Notes under the pieces: model-generated
Told to the model about the DNA's origin: nothing
What the model saw: only the letters and a program-made list of their open reading frames with translations
Databases searched by the model: none
Shown here: positions 5,577 to 12,700 of the stretch, piece after piece
How positions within the stretch are numbered: position 1 is the stretch's first letter
How the letters are laid out: each line of letters starts with the position of its first letter
From: Parcubacteria group bacterium
Lineage (GTDB): Bacteria; Patescibacteriota; Minisyncoccia; Phycocordibacterales; Phycocordibacteraceae
DNA length: 16,244 bases
Assembly: GCA_028286505.1 (NCBI GenBank)
Contig: JAQBRK010000039.1
Coordinates: forward strand, 1 to 16,244
Direction: 5' to 3'
Translations under genes and position numbers: made by a program

Positions 5577-6857
5577 TTTACGCATCGCGCGGCTGCGCGC
5601 CTTACGGTGGTTTGCAAGCGAGAAACGATGGGCCTCGGAGTTCGCCAGAACCGCATCGGCGTCCGTGATATGGGCTCGCATACCCCCTAAAACCTCCCTG
5701 GGACGGTGTTTCTCGTCCTTAACGACTGCCGCAACCGGAATGCCGATACCGAGCTCTTTAAGCAGTTCTTCCGCTGCCTTCTTATGCGTCTTGCCGCCAT
5801 CCACCACGATAGCTTTCGGGTACTGCCATTCGGGATGACCCATGCGACGCGAAAGGATTTCTTTGAGCGACGCGATGTCGTTATTCAATGATTTTCCACC
5901 AACACCGCGAATCTTGAACGTACGGTAATCGCTCTTGAGCGGAGTTCCGTTCTCTATCACGGTCATCACCCCAATGGCGTTCGTACCAGCCAAGTGCGCC
6001 GTATCATATGCCTCGATACGAGGCCCCGACTCTTCTTTCCGGAATTCGTCCTTGATGAGCGAGACATCCTGAATGTGGTCGAGCGAGAATAGCTGGCGAT
6101 TGATAACGGCCGCATCTTCGAAATCTTCGTTCTTGATAGCAACTTTCATATCGCGCCTAAGCTGAACGCGAAGCGCCTTTACGCGTCCCGAAAGGAACAG
6201 CGAGACGTTACGTATAGAACGCAGGTACTGCGCCCGATTCATGTCGCGCGGGTATTGCCCTATCTGTCGATTGAATTCGACATTAGCCTGAAGGTGCTTA
6301 TTACCGCCGTCGACTCGCCTGCCGAGAAGTCCTTTTTCAGTAATGATAGGTCGCGGCGTGTCGTAGAACGGAAAGATGCGACGAATGAGCCGCAGTGCCT
6401 CTCGCAGCTGATACCCGGAGGGAAATGGTCCGTATATGTCTTTCAGCTTGAGAAGGCCGGACATTTTATTCTTGAAGTCGATATCTTTCCCGCGTATCGC
6501 GAGTACGCGCGGAATTTCTTCATCGGTAATAACGGCATGGAGGAAGGTCTTGTCGTCCTTACCCATCGCGTTCGCTTTCGGGTCATGCTCGCGTATGAGT
6601 GCTGCCTCGCGCACGAGCGCCTCGAGCACCGTAGGGGTCGTCTCGTGCATCAGGCCATCCGACTGAGTAACCATATCCACCAGCCGCGGCCCGCGGGTAG
6701 CGATGAGGTCGTCATCGAAATAGGAGCGCACTCGGTCACGGAGCGATGTCGCCTTCCCTACGTAGAGGATTTTCTTCGCCTTACCTTTGCCCTTCGTGAA
6801 CAAATACACGCCAGGGCAGTCGGGAAGGTCGTATTTGAGTAGTTGAGCGCGTTCCAT
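5568..6857 (-). CDS. uvrC: UvrC, short form without iron-sulfur cysteines or C-terminal HhH
   Basis: UvrC makes the two incisions around a DNA lesion after UvrA and UvrB have located it. Order here: GIY-YIG nuclease (PGVYLF 15-20, ILYVGKATSLRDRVRSYF 30-47), a linker (YGPFPSGYQLREALRLIRRIFPF 142-164), a UVR motif for UvrB contact (KNEDFEDAAVINRQL 242-256), and the RNase H-like nuclease. The last has DTAHLAGT (D285), NNDIASLKEILSRR (D327), VVDGGKTH (D353) and SEAHRFSLANHRKARSR (408-423). At 429 residues it is far shorter than the usual 600: it ends right after the nuclease, with no helix-hairpin-helix pair. The only Cys is C14, so the four-Cys iron-sulfur motif normally after the FPF segment is absent. 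GGAGGG sits only one base before the ATG, a tight spacing. Confidence 0.95.
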   Translation of the reverse strand: MERAQLLKYDLPDCPGVYLFTKGKGKAKKILYVGKATSLRDRVRSYFDDDLIATRGPRLVDMVTQSDGLMHETTPTVLEALVREAALIREHDPKANAMGKDDKTFLHAVITDEEIPRVLAIRGKDIDFKNKMSGLLKLKDIYGPFPSGYQLREALRLIRRIFPFYDTPRPIITEKGLLGRRVDGGNKHLQANVEFNRQIGQYPRDMNRAQYLRSIRNVSLFLSGRVKALRVQLRRDMKVAIKNEDFEDAAVINRQLFSLDHIQDVSLIKDEFRKEESGPRIEAYDTAHLAGTNAIGVMTVIENGTPLKSDYRTFKIRGVGGKSLNNDIASLKEILSRRMGHPEWQYPKAIVVDGGKTHKKAAEELLKELGIGIPVAAVVKDEKHRPREVLGGMRAHITDADAVLANSEAHRFSLANHRKARSRAMRKLP

Positions 6858-6883
6858 TCCCTCCAGTGTGCCGTAGCGTGCAT

Positions 6884-6916
6884 GAAAGGAAAAGAGCCCG
6901 CTACGGGGGCGGACTC
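6884..6916 (-). terminator. Intrinsic terminator of the 163-aa gene
   Basis: On the minus strand GAGTCCGC / GCGGGCTC (6916-6909 with 6901-6894), one wobble, loop CCCCGTA, followed by TTTTCCTTTC. It begins 4 bp after the stop at 6921 and lies only 27 bp ahead of uvrC, leaving little room for a uvrC promoter. Confidence 0.8.
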
Positions 6917-6920
6917 GATT

Positions 6921-7412
6921 TCATTCTGCAGCAAGGATTTCCGGACCAAGCGTAGCCCTGCGCCAGCACGCACTGTAGATAGGTGAGCGGTCCGGCATGC
7001 GCGTGGCTATCATCTCCCATTCCTTCTTCGAGAACCTCGCTTCACAGGCAAGATTGAAGAAAAGAATGTCCATGGGTATGCCGCCACGCCGAGTCACCTG
7101 TCTTCTGTGTTTAGCCAGGGTAAACAGATCGCTGTAGTCGCGAAATACTTTGACCAGTTCGATACCTTCACGAAAGAGACGATACCGTTCTTCAAGACGC
7201 GGGTAGCGTACCCCGGTAATCTTGCCGTTAGTATCCTTTATCGATGAGCCGAAGAGCGGCGCGCAGATATCGTTGATGGACGGTTTGTGCCGATACATAG
7301 GCGTCGGCGAACCATCCTTAGGTACGGTTTGTGATACGTACCAAAGTCCTCCGTCAATGTCCCAGCGAGGGCTACGACGAAGATCTTTGTAGTCATATGG
7401 AATGACAGACAT
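6921..7412 (-). CDS. Protein of unknown function
   Basis: 163 residues, basic and soluble, no family recognised. Features are an N-terminal SVIPYDYKDLRRSPRWDIDGGLWYVSQ, a charged middle (YPRLEERYRLFREGIELVKVFRDYSD) and a basic HRRQVTRRGG followed by MDILFFNLACEARFSKKEWEMIA. The run of aromatic and Arg residues could suggest a nucleic-acid partner, but that is only an impression. GAGGGAAAGAAG stands just before the ATG at 7412, and a terminator follows its stop directly. It is divergent from the 149-aa gene across a 129-bp spacer. Its own promoter is not clear; TGA-TACTTT near 7446-7454 is a possible extended -10. Confidence 0.7.
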   Translation of the reverse strand: MSVIPYDYKDLRRSPRWDIDGGLWYVSQTVPKDGSPTPMYRHKPSINDICAPLFGSSIKDTNGKITGVRYPRLEERYRLFREGIELVKVFRDYSDLFTLAKHRRQVTRRGGIPMDILFFNLACEARFSKKEWEMIATRMPDRSPIYSACWRRATLGPEILAAE

Positions 7413-7477
7413 CTTCTTTCCCTCTTTAAATGTTCGAGACGCACTCTAAAGTATCAGTGTAGCAGCGTGCAGAAACA

Positions 7478-7505
7478 TTGACTGCGTGAGAACAGCTTGT
7501 ATAGT
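7478..7505 (+). promoter_or_regulatory. Sigma70-type promoter of the 149-aa gene
   Basis: TTGACT (7478-7483), 16-bp spacer, TATAGT (7500-7505). The predicted start near 7512 gives a leader of about 30 nt containing GGAGG (7532-7536) five bases before the ATG. Confidence 0.75.
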
Positions 7506-7541
7506 CCGGGCAGGTGAACATCAACAACGCCGGAGGGCGAC

Positions 7542-7991
7542 ATGAGCGACGAACATCAAATCGAACTTCGTATCGAGGTCATCAGCACTCCCCGTGGGCG
7601 TCGATTCCTCTTTCGAGCCATTGACGGAAACGAGTTAACTGCCCTTAGGTTAACTCCACCTCGCGACTGCCTGGACGAAACGATACAAATCATTCGAGAT
7701 GGTAATGTCGCGTTTAGCGGCATCATCTCGCCTTTTTCAAAGGGCGGTCATTATTTCAGAGGTTCGGGCGCCCTAGGTCTGAGTGAGTTTACTTCCGTGT
7801 TAACGGATGACCACGTCAGGGTCGGAGACGTACTCATCATCCGTCCCTCGACGGCAAGGAGAACGAGCCCGTCCGGTCTTTTCAATGAGACATTTTGGGC
7901 CAAGCTTACCTACTGCGACGTCGATGATTCGCTCAACGCCTATCTCACAGAAGATGAGGAGATGGAATTGCGACAACCGATTGGCGACTGA
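7542..7991 (+). CDS. Protein of unknown function
   Basis: 149 residues, acidic and soluble, beta-rich by eye (IELRIEVISTPRGRRFLFRAIDGN, AFSGIISPFSKGGHYFRGSG, VRVGDVLIIRPST). It ends in an acidic YLTEDEEMELRQPIGD. I recognise no family. The ATG is fixed by GGAGG (7532-7536) and by the promoter at 7478-7505, and a terminator follows 20 bp after the TGA stop, so it is a complete one-gene unit. It is one of two plus-strand unknown genes in this window built the same way (consensus promoter, Shine-Dalgarno, terminator), the other being the 383-aa membrane protein. Confidence 0.75.
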   Translation: MSDEHQIELRIEVISTPRGRRFLFRAIDGNELTALRLTPPRDCLDETIQIIRDGNVAFSGIISPFSKGGHYFRGSGALGLSEFTSVLTDDHVRVGDVLIIRPSTARRTSPSGLFNETFWAKLTYCDVDDSLNAYLTEDEEMELRQPIGD

Positions 7992-8011
7992 CATAATCGA
8001 ATACATCTATC

Positions 8012-8047
8012 AACGAGCGGCCACCAGGCCGCTCGTTCTTTATTTTT
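8012..8047 (+). terminator. Intrinsic terminator of the 149-aa gene
   Basis: A perfect 11-bp stem AACGAGCGGCC (8012-8022) / GGCCGCTCGTT (8027-8037), loop ACCA, then CTTTATTTTT. Confidence 0.9.
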
Positions 8048-8079
8048 AAAAAAAGGTCTGACCCTATTTTACCCATAAC

Positions 8080-8113
8080 GTAAATTCGCCCCGAAGCCAA
8101 AGCTTCGGGGCGA
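8080..8113 (-). terminator. Hairpin terminator of the histidine phosphatase gene
   Basis: A perfect 12-bp stem TCGCCCCGAAGC (8086-8097) / GCTTCGGGGCGA (8102-8113) lies 6 bp after the stop codon. On the minus strand AATTTACGTT follows, a modest U-tract, so termination may be incomplete. It converges on the terminator at 8012-8047. Confidence 0.65.
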
Positions 8114-8119
8114 GGTAGT

Positions 8120-8950
8120 TCAGGCAGCTTCAGGAATAAAAGTGGGCAACTCGCCAACGTAGTCGAGCAAATCCTGATGCGACCATTTCTTCCGCTTGAT
8201 GGGAAGCCAGCTGGTGTTGAACTTCGGGTCATCGGCCCTTTCCGGACTGATGAAACGCATCCGTTCGAGCCTCTCGCTCCACGAACCATCTTCGCATTGC
8301 CGCGTGTATTGAATGATGCGGCAGTTGTGTATGCGAGTCTGGTCCGTTTGATTCATCAGTTCATCCCGTAATTCTTGCGGCATAAGCTTTTCAACCACAT
8401 CCCGACCGACCCACATGGTCTCGCCGTGAGAGACTTCGAGAACGTCCATGTTGCTGCACTCGCGATGCAGAGTGCCAAGCAGATCTCGTAAACGGTTGAA
8501 CACATCCTGGAACGTCTCGCCGTTGGTTGGCCGCCAGTAGAACGCGTAGTTCTTGCGTAACTGGAGTTGCTCTTCGAAAAGACGCAGGCGGTCGCCGTAG
8601 GGCATTTGATCGAACTCGCCCCAGTTCCTTTCCACGATGCGTGCATCGGGCCGCCAGTCAGTGCCGAAGCCTAAATGTCCAGCTGTTTCCATCGCTCGCG
8701 CGTAGGGCGAAACATACATGCGTTGCAATCCAGCCTTATCGAGTTCCGGGTCATACCAGTTCTCTCTGAGCCAAGCACCGGCTGCCTTTGCCTGCTCGAT
8801 TCCTCGCTTCGTCAGACGACGTTCTGAGGTGTGGACGGCCATGAGAGCTTCTTCTCCCAGGATGGGCGTGCCTTGCTCAAAGGCACGTTTTGCGAAATTG
8901 CCTTCGCTTTCTCCGTGTCGGAGTTTCGTCAGTGTTCTGGGCATGGTCAT
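8120..8950 (-). CDS. Histidine phosphatase (phosphoglycerate mutase-like) family protein
   Basis: 276 residues. The histidine phosphatase core is clear: LRHGESEGN at the N-terminus (R11, nucleophile H12), LTKRGIEQAKAAGAWL, VSPYARAMETA (R85), ERNWGEFDQ (E108) and EVSHGETMWVGR (H175). These proteins form a phospho-His intermediate and act on phosphate esters of sugars, nucleotides or proteins, or as mutases; the true substrate cannot be told. A C-terminal extension of about 70 residues after the core ends in SWLPIKRKKWSHQDLLDYVGELP. The first ATG (8950) is preferred to the one two codons later because GAAAGGAG lies nine bases upstream. It has a TTGACA promoter and stands alone between uvrA and the 149-aa gene. 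Confidence 0.9.
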   Translation of the reverse strand: MTMPRTLTKLRHGESEGNFAKRAFEQGTPILGEEALMAVHTSERRLTKRGIEQAKAAGAWLRENWYDPELDKAGLQRMYVSPYARAMETAGHLGFGTDWRPDARIVERNWGEFDQMPYGDRLRLFEEQLQLRKNYAFYWRPTNGETFQDVFNRLRDLLGTLHRECSNMDVLEVSHGETMWVGRDVVEKLMPQELRDELMNQTDQTRIHNCRIIQYTRQCEDGSWSERLERMRFISPERADDPKFNTSWLPIKRKKWSHQDLLDYVGELPTFIPEAA

Positions 8951-8990
8951 GCCAAGGTACTCCTTTCATTTCCATCATTTTCCTACCTAA

Positions 8991-9019
8991 GCAATAGCTC
9001 GTATTAAGGGTACTGTCAA
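8991..9019 (-). promoter_or_regulatory. Sigma70-type promoter of the histidine phosphatase gene
   Basis: On the minus strand TTGACA (9019-9014), 17-bp spacer, TATTGC (8996-8991). The leader of about 35 nt carries GAAAGGAG. Confidence 0.7.
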
Positions 9020-9030
9020 TTAAGAATTTG

Positions 9031-9059
9031 AAAATAAAAGGTACCCGGTACCTTTTATT
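9031..9059 (-). terminator. Intrinsic terminator overlapping the end of uvrA
   Basis: A perfect 13-bp inverted repeat AATAAAAGGTACC (9033-9045) / GGTACCTTTTATT (9047-9059) around one base. The uvrA TAA stop (9055-9057) lies inside the first arm read on the minus strand, and TTTTATTTTC serves as U-tract. Confidence 0.85.
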
Positions 9060-11829
9060 GCTTCTTCTTATTCTTCGCTTGCTTCTTGAGCATCTTCGCG
9101 AGATAGACACCCGTATGGGAACCCTCGGTGTCGGCAACTTCCTCCGGTGTTCCCTTCGCAATTATCTTTCCACCACCAGCACCTCCCTCGGGACCGAAGT
9201 CGATGATATGGTCCGCCGCCTTGATGATGTCGAGGTTGTGCTCGATGACAACCACGGAATTACCACGCCGCACCAGTTCCTGGAGAATTTCGAGAAGTTT
9301 TCGCACATCATCGTAGTGAAGACCCACCGTCGGCTCATCGAGCAGGTAGAGCGTCTTCATGGTTATCGGGCGATACAGCTCGGAAGCTATCTTCACGCGC
9401 TGTGCCTCGCCTCCGGAGAGCGTCGTCGCCGATTGACCAAGCGTAAGGTATTGCAGACCCGTCGAGTTCAGGGACTCAAGCCTATCGTTAATAGCGGGAA
9501 TTTCCTTGAAGAAGACTTCCGCTTCCTCGATGGTCATTTGAAGTACTTCAAAAATGTTCTTGCCGCGATAGCGCACTTCGAGCGTCTCGCGCATGAAGCG
9601 CGTGCCGTTACAAACATCGCAGGTGACGTACACCGTCGGAAGGAAGTGCATTTCTACCGCAATCTGCCCGTTACCTTGGCATGCTTCACAGCGACCGCCA
9701 GCGACGTTGAAGGAGAACCGGCCCGGCTTCCAGCCGCGAGCGCGAGCTTCGGGAGTTGCTGCGAAAATATCGCGAATATGCGTAAAGGCACCCGTATAGG
9801 TTGCAGGGTTGGAACGAGGCGTGCGACCGATAGGAGATTGGTCGATGAGCACGACGCGACCGAGGTATTCGGTACCGGTCATGGAGGAGACGTGTTCGAG
9901 CTTTACCTCGCGGCGAGCAAAGCGAGCCGCTACGTTCTTATGCAGAATGTCGTAGAGGAAGGTGGACTTGCCTGAGCCCGAGACCCCGGTGATACCGACG
10001 AGTTTGCCGAGCGGCACGTCTACGTTCTGGTTTTTAAGGTTATGCAGCGTTGCTCCGCGAATCTTGATAGAACCCTTTTCGCTCGTGCGGCGCTCTTCCG
10101 GCACGGGTACTTCATTCTCGCCCCGAAGATACGCGAGCGTGCTTGAGCCGCTCGAATTCTTCTCCGCCGTGAGCAGCTCTTCGAGCCATCCCGAAACCAC
10201 CACGTTACCGCCGTGCGTTCCCGCACCCGGTCCGATATCGATGAGGTAATCGGATGCATAAATAGTGTCTTCGTCATGCTCCACGACAAGAATGGTGTTG
10301 CCGAGCTCCTTAAGCCGGAGCAGTGTTTGAATAAGACGGTCGTTATCGCGCTGATGCAGCCCGATGGTCGGCTCATCAAGCACGTACAGCGCTCCCACGA
10401 GCCCGGTACCGAGCTGCGACGCCAGACGGATGCGCTGCGCCTCGCCGCCCGAGAGCGTTGCTGCCGAACGGTTAAGCGTGAGGTAATCGAGACCGACGTT
10501 CAGCATAAAGTCCAAGCGGCTCGTTATTTCGCGGATGATAGGGAACGCGATTTCCGCACGCATTTCGGAAAGCTCGAGCTGATCCATGAAATCCTTCGCC
10601 TCGCGAATGGAAAGGTTCGTGAAATCGACGATATTAATACCTAGAGCATTTTCAAACGGTCCATCTGCTTTGTTGCGGGTCCCAGAGATCTCCTCCGTCG
10701 TACCTACATGTACGCCTGCGTCGACCTCTTTCCCGCGCCGCGCAGCTGAAGCCTTTTTCAAACGCTCTCCCTGTTGTTTAGTCTGTAAATAGACGCGAAG
10801 CGCTTCAGGGCGTAGGCGCTTCCCTTCGCAGACCGGACAAACCTCGCTCGAGAAGAGCGACTTGGTGCCGAGTCCGTTACAGTTCGGGCAGGCGCCGTAG
10901 GGACTATTGAAAGAGAAAAGACGCGGTTCCACCTCGGGGAACGAGACACCGTCGTCCGGGCAGATAAACTTCGCCGAAAGGGTCTCCATGGTCCCGTCTG
11001 CGTGCTTTATCTTCACGAGACCGTCGCTTTCCTTAAGAGCGAGCTCAAGCGCCTCAGAAAGGCGTTCACGGGCTGCGTCCGGGGTACGAACGAACTCCGT
11101 AACGAAGATGGAATCCACCTGCGCGTCGATGTCATGACGCTTGTTACGGTCGAGCTCGACCTTCTCGCGCAGCGAGTGCAGCTTGCCGTCGATGACGGCC
11201 TTTTCGTATCCCTTACCAAGCAGGTCATAGAGGAGCTGGTAGTACTCGCCCTTACGCCCGACGACTACCGGAGCGAAAATAGTTACCGTACTTCGGTCGA
11301 GGGAAACGTCCATTACCTTAATACCGTCACTTCCGCCGGTCTTAGCAGCGATACGCTTCTGGACCATACCTATCATCTCCTCCTTGGAAAGCTTGGAAAT
11401 CGGTATGTCGTGGTTCGTACAATACGGCTGGCCGGCACGTGCATACAGCACGCGCAGGTAGTCATAAATTTCGGTAACGGTAGCGACCGTTGAGCGAGGA
11501 TTGTTGGAACGGGACTTTTGATCTATGGAAATGGCAGGAGAAAGGCCGGTGATTTCATCCACGTCCGGCTTCTGCATCTGGTTCAAGAACTGGCGCGCAT
11601 AGGCGGAAAGGGATTCAACGTACCGACGCTGCCCTTCCGCGAAAATGGTATCGAAAGCGAGGGATGACTTTCCGGACCCCGAGAGACCGGTAACGACCGT
11701 CATCGCGCCACGAGGGAATTCGGTCGAAAGATTCTTCAAGTTATGGGTACGCGCACCCTTCACCCTGATCCATTCGTCAGCGTGCGAGTGCGTGTGGTCC
11801 TCAACGGTTTGTTTTTTCTTGGTAGCCAT
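9055..11829 (-). CDS. uvrA: UvrA, excinuclease ABC subunit A
   Basis: UvrA is the ATP-driven damage sensor that loads UvrB onto DNA. The 924 residues have both ABC units: Walker A GLSGSGKSS (48-56), signature LSGGEAQRIRLA (459-470) and LYVLDEP (481-487); then GVSGSGKST (615-623), LSGGEAQRVKIA (804-815) and LYLLDEP (827-833). The second zinc module is intact (C714, C717, C737, C740). The first is not: C290, C314 and C317 are present, but the second ligand position is D293 (CPDDG in place of CPxCG). C331/C334 (CPVCEGKRLRPEA) are also present. Residues about 349-396, Lys/Glu/Gly-rich, are an extra segment between EALRVYL and GINIVDFTNLSI that common UvrA proteins lack. The C-terminus is a Lys-rich tail. 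No Shine-Dalgarno precedes the ATG. A promoter and 5' hairpin lie upstream. Confidence 0.97.
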   Translation of the reverse strand: MATKKKQTVEDHTHSHADEWIRVKGARTHNLKNLSTEFPRGAMTVVTGLSGSGKSSLAFDTIFAEGQRRYVESLSAYARQFLNQMQKPDVDEITGLSPAISIDQKSRSNNPRSTVATVTEIYDYLRVLYARAGQPYCTNHDIPISKLSKEEMIGMVQKRIAAKTGGSDGIKVMDVSLDRSTVTIFAPVVVGRKGEYYQLLYDLLGKGYEKAVIDGKLHSLREKVELDRNKRHDIDAQVDSIFVTEFVRTPDAARERLSEALELALKESDGLVKIKHADGTMETLSAKFICPDDGVSFPEVEPRLFSFNSPYGACPNCNGLGTKSLFSSEVCPVCEGKRLRPEALRVYLQTKQQGERLKKASAARRGKEVDAGVHVGTTEEISGTRNKADGPFENALGINIVDFTNLSIREAKDFMDQLELSEMRAEIAFPIIREITSRLDFMLNVGLDYLTLNRSAATLSGGEAQRIRLASQLGTGLVGALYVLDEPTIGLHQRDNDRLIQTLLRLKELGNTILVVEHDEDTIYASDYLIDIGPGAGTHGGNVVVSGWLEELLTAEKNSSGSSTLAYLRGENEVPVPEERRTSEKGSIKIRGATLHNLKNQNVDVPLGKLVGITGVSGSGKSTFLYDILHKNVAARFARREVKLEHVSSMTGTEYLGRVVLIDQSPIGRTPRSNPATYTGAFTHIRDIFAATPEARARGWKPGRFSFNVAGGRCEACQGNGQIAVEMHFLPTVYVTCDVCNGTRFMRETLEVRYRGKNIFEVLQMTIEEAEVFFKEIPAINDRLESLNSTGLQYLTLGQSATTLSGGEAQRVKIASELYRPITMKTLYLLDEPTVGLHYDDVRKLLEILQELVRRGNSVVVIEHNLDIIKAADHIIDFGPEGGAGGGKIIAKGTPEEVADTEGSHTGVYLAKMLKKQAKNKKKQ

Positions 11830-11850
11830 TAGGTAGTACTACGTAGCACG

Positions 11851-11872
11851 ACCAGTCCGTGGCGGGACTGGT
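11851..11872 (-). promoter_or_regulatory. Hairpin at the predicted 5' end of the uvrA mRNA
   Basis: ACCAGTCC (11851-11858) pairs exactly with GGACTGGT (11865-11872), loop of six. From the promoter at 11881-11889 the start would be near 11874, so the transcript would begin two bases before this stem. No U-tract follows, so it is not a terminator. It could protect the 5' end or bind a regulator. Confidence 0.5.
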
Positions 11873-11880
11873 ACGGTATC

Positions 11881-11889
11881 AATATATCA
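11881..11889 (-). promoter_or_regulatory. Extended -10 promoter of uvrA
   Basis: On the minus strand TGA-TATATT (11889-11881), 51 bp before the ATG, in the 78-bp space after the response regulator gene. No good -35; the nearest candidate is TAAGAC with an 18-bp spacer. I see no LexA-type box. Confidence 0.6.
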
Positions 11890-11907
11890 CTTTGCGTGAA
11901 GAACGTC

Positions 11908-12555
11908 TTAGGTGATGGGTGGTGCGGGCGGTTGAGGAGGGAGCGCTTCCGGCATCGGTAGCACTTCAGGCTGAGAAGCAAGCGGAGCGGGTGCAATTTG
12001 CGGAGCAACTTCCACTACCGCAGGAGCAACGGGCGCAGCAGCTGCAGGTATCTGCGCTACCGGGGCTGCGGGAGGAATTTCGACAGGAACCGGGGCAGCT
12101 ACGGGAACCGCTTCAACGGGAGCCGGCATAGCGGCAGCAACAGGTGCCACCTCAGGCATGACAGGAGCTGCAGCAATGGAAACACCAAGAACGCTTTCCA
12201 TTTTGGTAACTATCTCTTCGATAGATACTTCCGCCTTAATGAGGTAGTCGTTAGCGCCAAGCGTTTTCGCGCGGTCGATATCCTTTTGCTGACCGAGGTT
12301 CGAAACGACGATGACCGGAGTCTGTGCGAGCTCGTCGGTGCGCTTGCGAATGGTCTCGAGAACGGCGAAACCGTCCATCGTAGGAAGCATGAGGTCGAGA
12401 AGCACGAGAGCGGGCTTATTCTGTTCAAAAAGGGCAAGCGCTTCGTTACCATCGCTAGCATAGAGGGTTTGATACTTCCCCGCGAGCGTGTGGCCCAGGA
12501 GGTTCTTTAGAATGGGGTCGTCTTCGACGACCAAGATGAATTTCGTTTCAGTCAT
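11908..12555 (-). CDS. Response regulator: receiver domain with Ala/Pro-rich tail
   Basis: Residues 5-124 form a complete receiver domain: acidic pair E11/D12 (VVEDDP), phospho-acceptor D54 (LVLLDLMLPTMDGF), S85 (VIVVSNLG) and K107 (YLIKAEV). The remaining 88 residues or so (128-215) have no fold that I can see. They are almost only Ala, Pro, Val, Glu and Gln, ending PMPEALPPQPPAPPIT, where a DNA-binding domain would be expected. Output is therefore likely by protein contact, or the tail is a flexible linker or tether. It lies 145 bp downstream of the histidine kinase gene on the same strand and is its probable partner. It has its own extended -10 six bases before the ATG, so it can be made separately and leaderless. 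The tail is encoded by GCA/GCT/CCG-type repeats, not by an exact DNA repeat. Confidence 0.9.
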   Translation of the reverse strand: MTETKFILVVEDDPILKNLLGHTLAGKYQTLYASDGNEALALFEQNKPALVLLDLMLPTMDGFAVLETIRKRTDELAQTPVIVVSNLGQQKDIDRAKTLGANDYLIKAEVSIEEIVTKMESVLGVSIAAAPVMPEVAPVAAAMPAPVEAVPVAAPVPVEIPPAAPVAQIPAAAAPVAPAVVEVAPQIAPAPLASQPEVLPMPEALPPQPPAPPIT

Positions 12556-12570
12556 AGTGAAAGTGTATCA
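12556..12570 (-). promoter_or_regulatory. Extended -10 promoter of the response regulator gene, leaderless
   Basis: On the minus strand TGA-TACACT (12570-12562), six bases TTCACT, then ATG. TTTAGG lies 17 bp upstream of the hexamer as a possible -35. The rest of the kinase-regulator spacer (12571-12700) holds no clear terminator or gene. Confidence 0.65.
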
Positions 12571-12700
12571 CCTCCCCCGTAACCCCTAAAATGGCTCCGG
12601 ATGCGAGGCGTGGGCGGACGATGAGCGGAAACGTATGAGATATACGGTGAAGCGAATCGTCGGGACCCATAACGCAGCAGAACGGGCTTTTGGTGTGTTC

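Noticed and set aside
8048..8066. A-run followed by GGTCTGACCC as a possible repeat or operator
   Set aside because: The palindrome GGTC-T-GACC is short and occurs once here; it is probably just the space between converging terminators.
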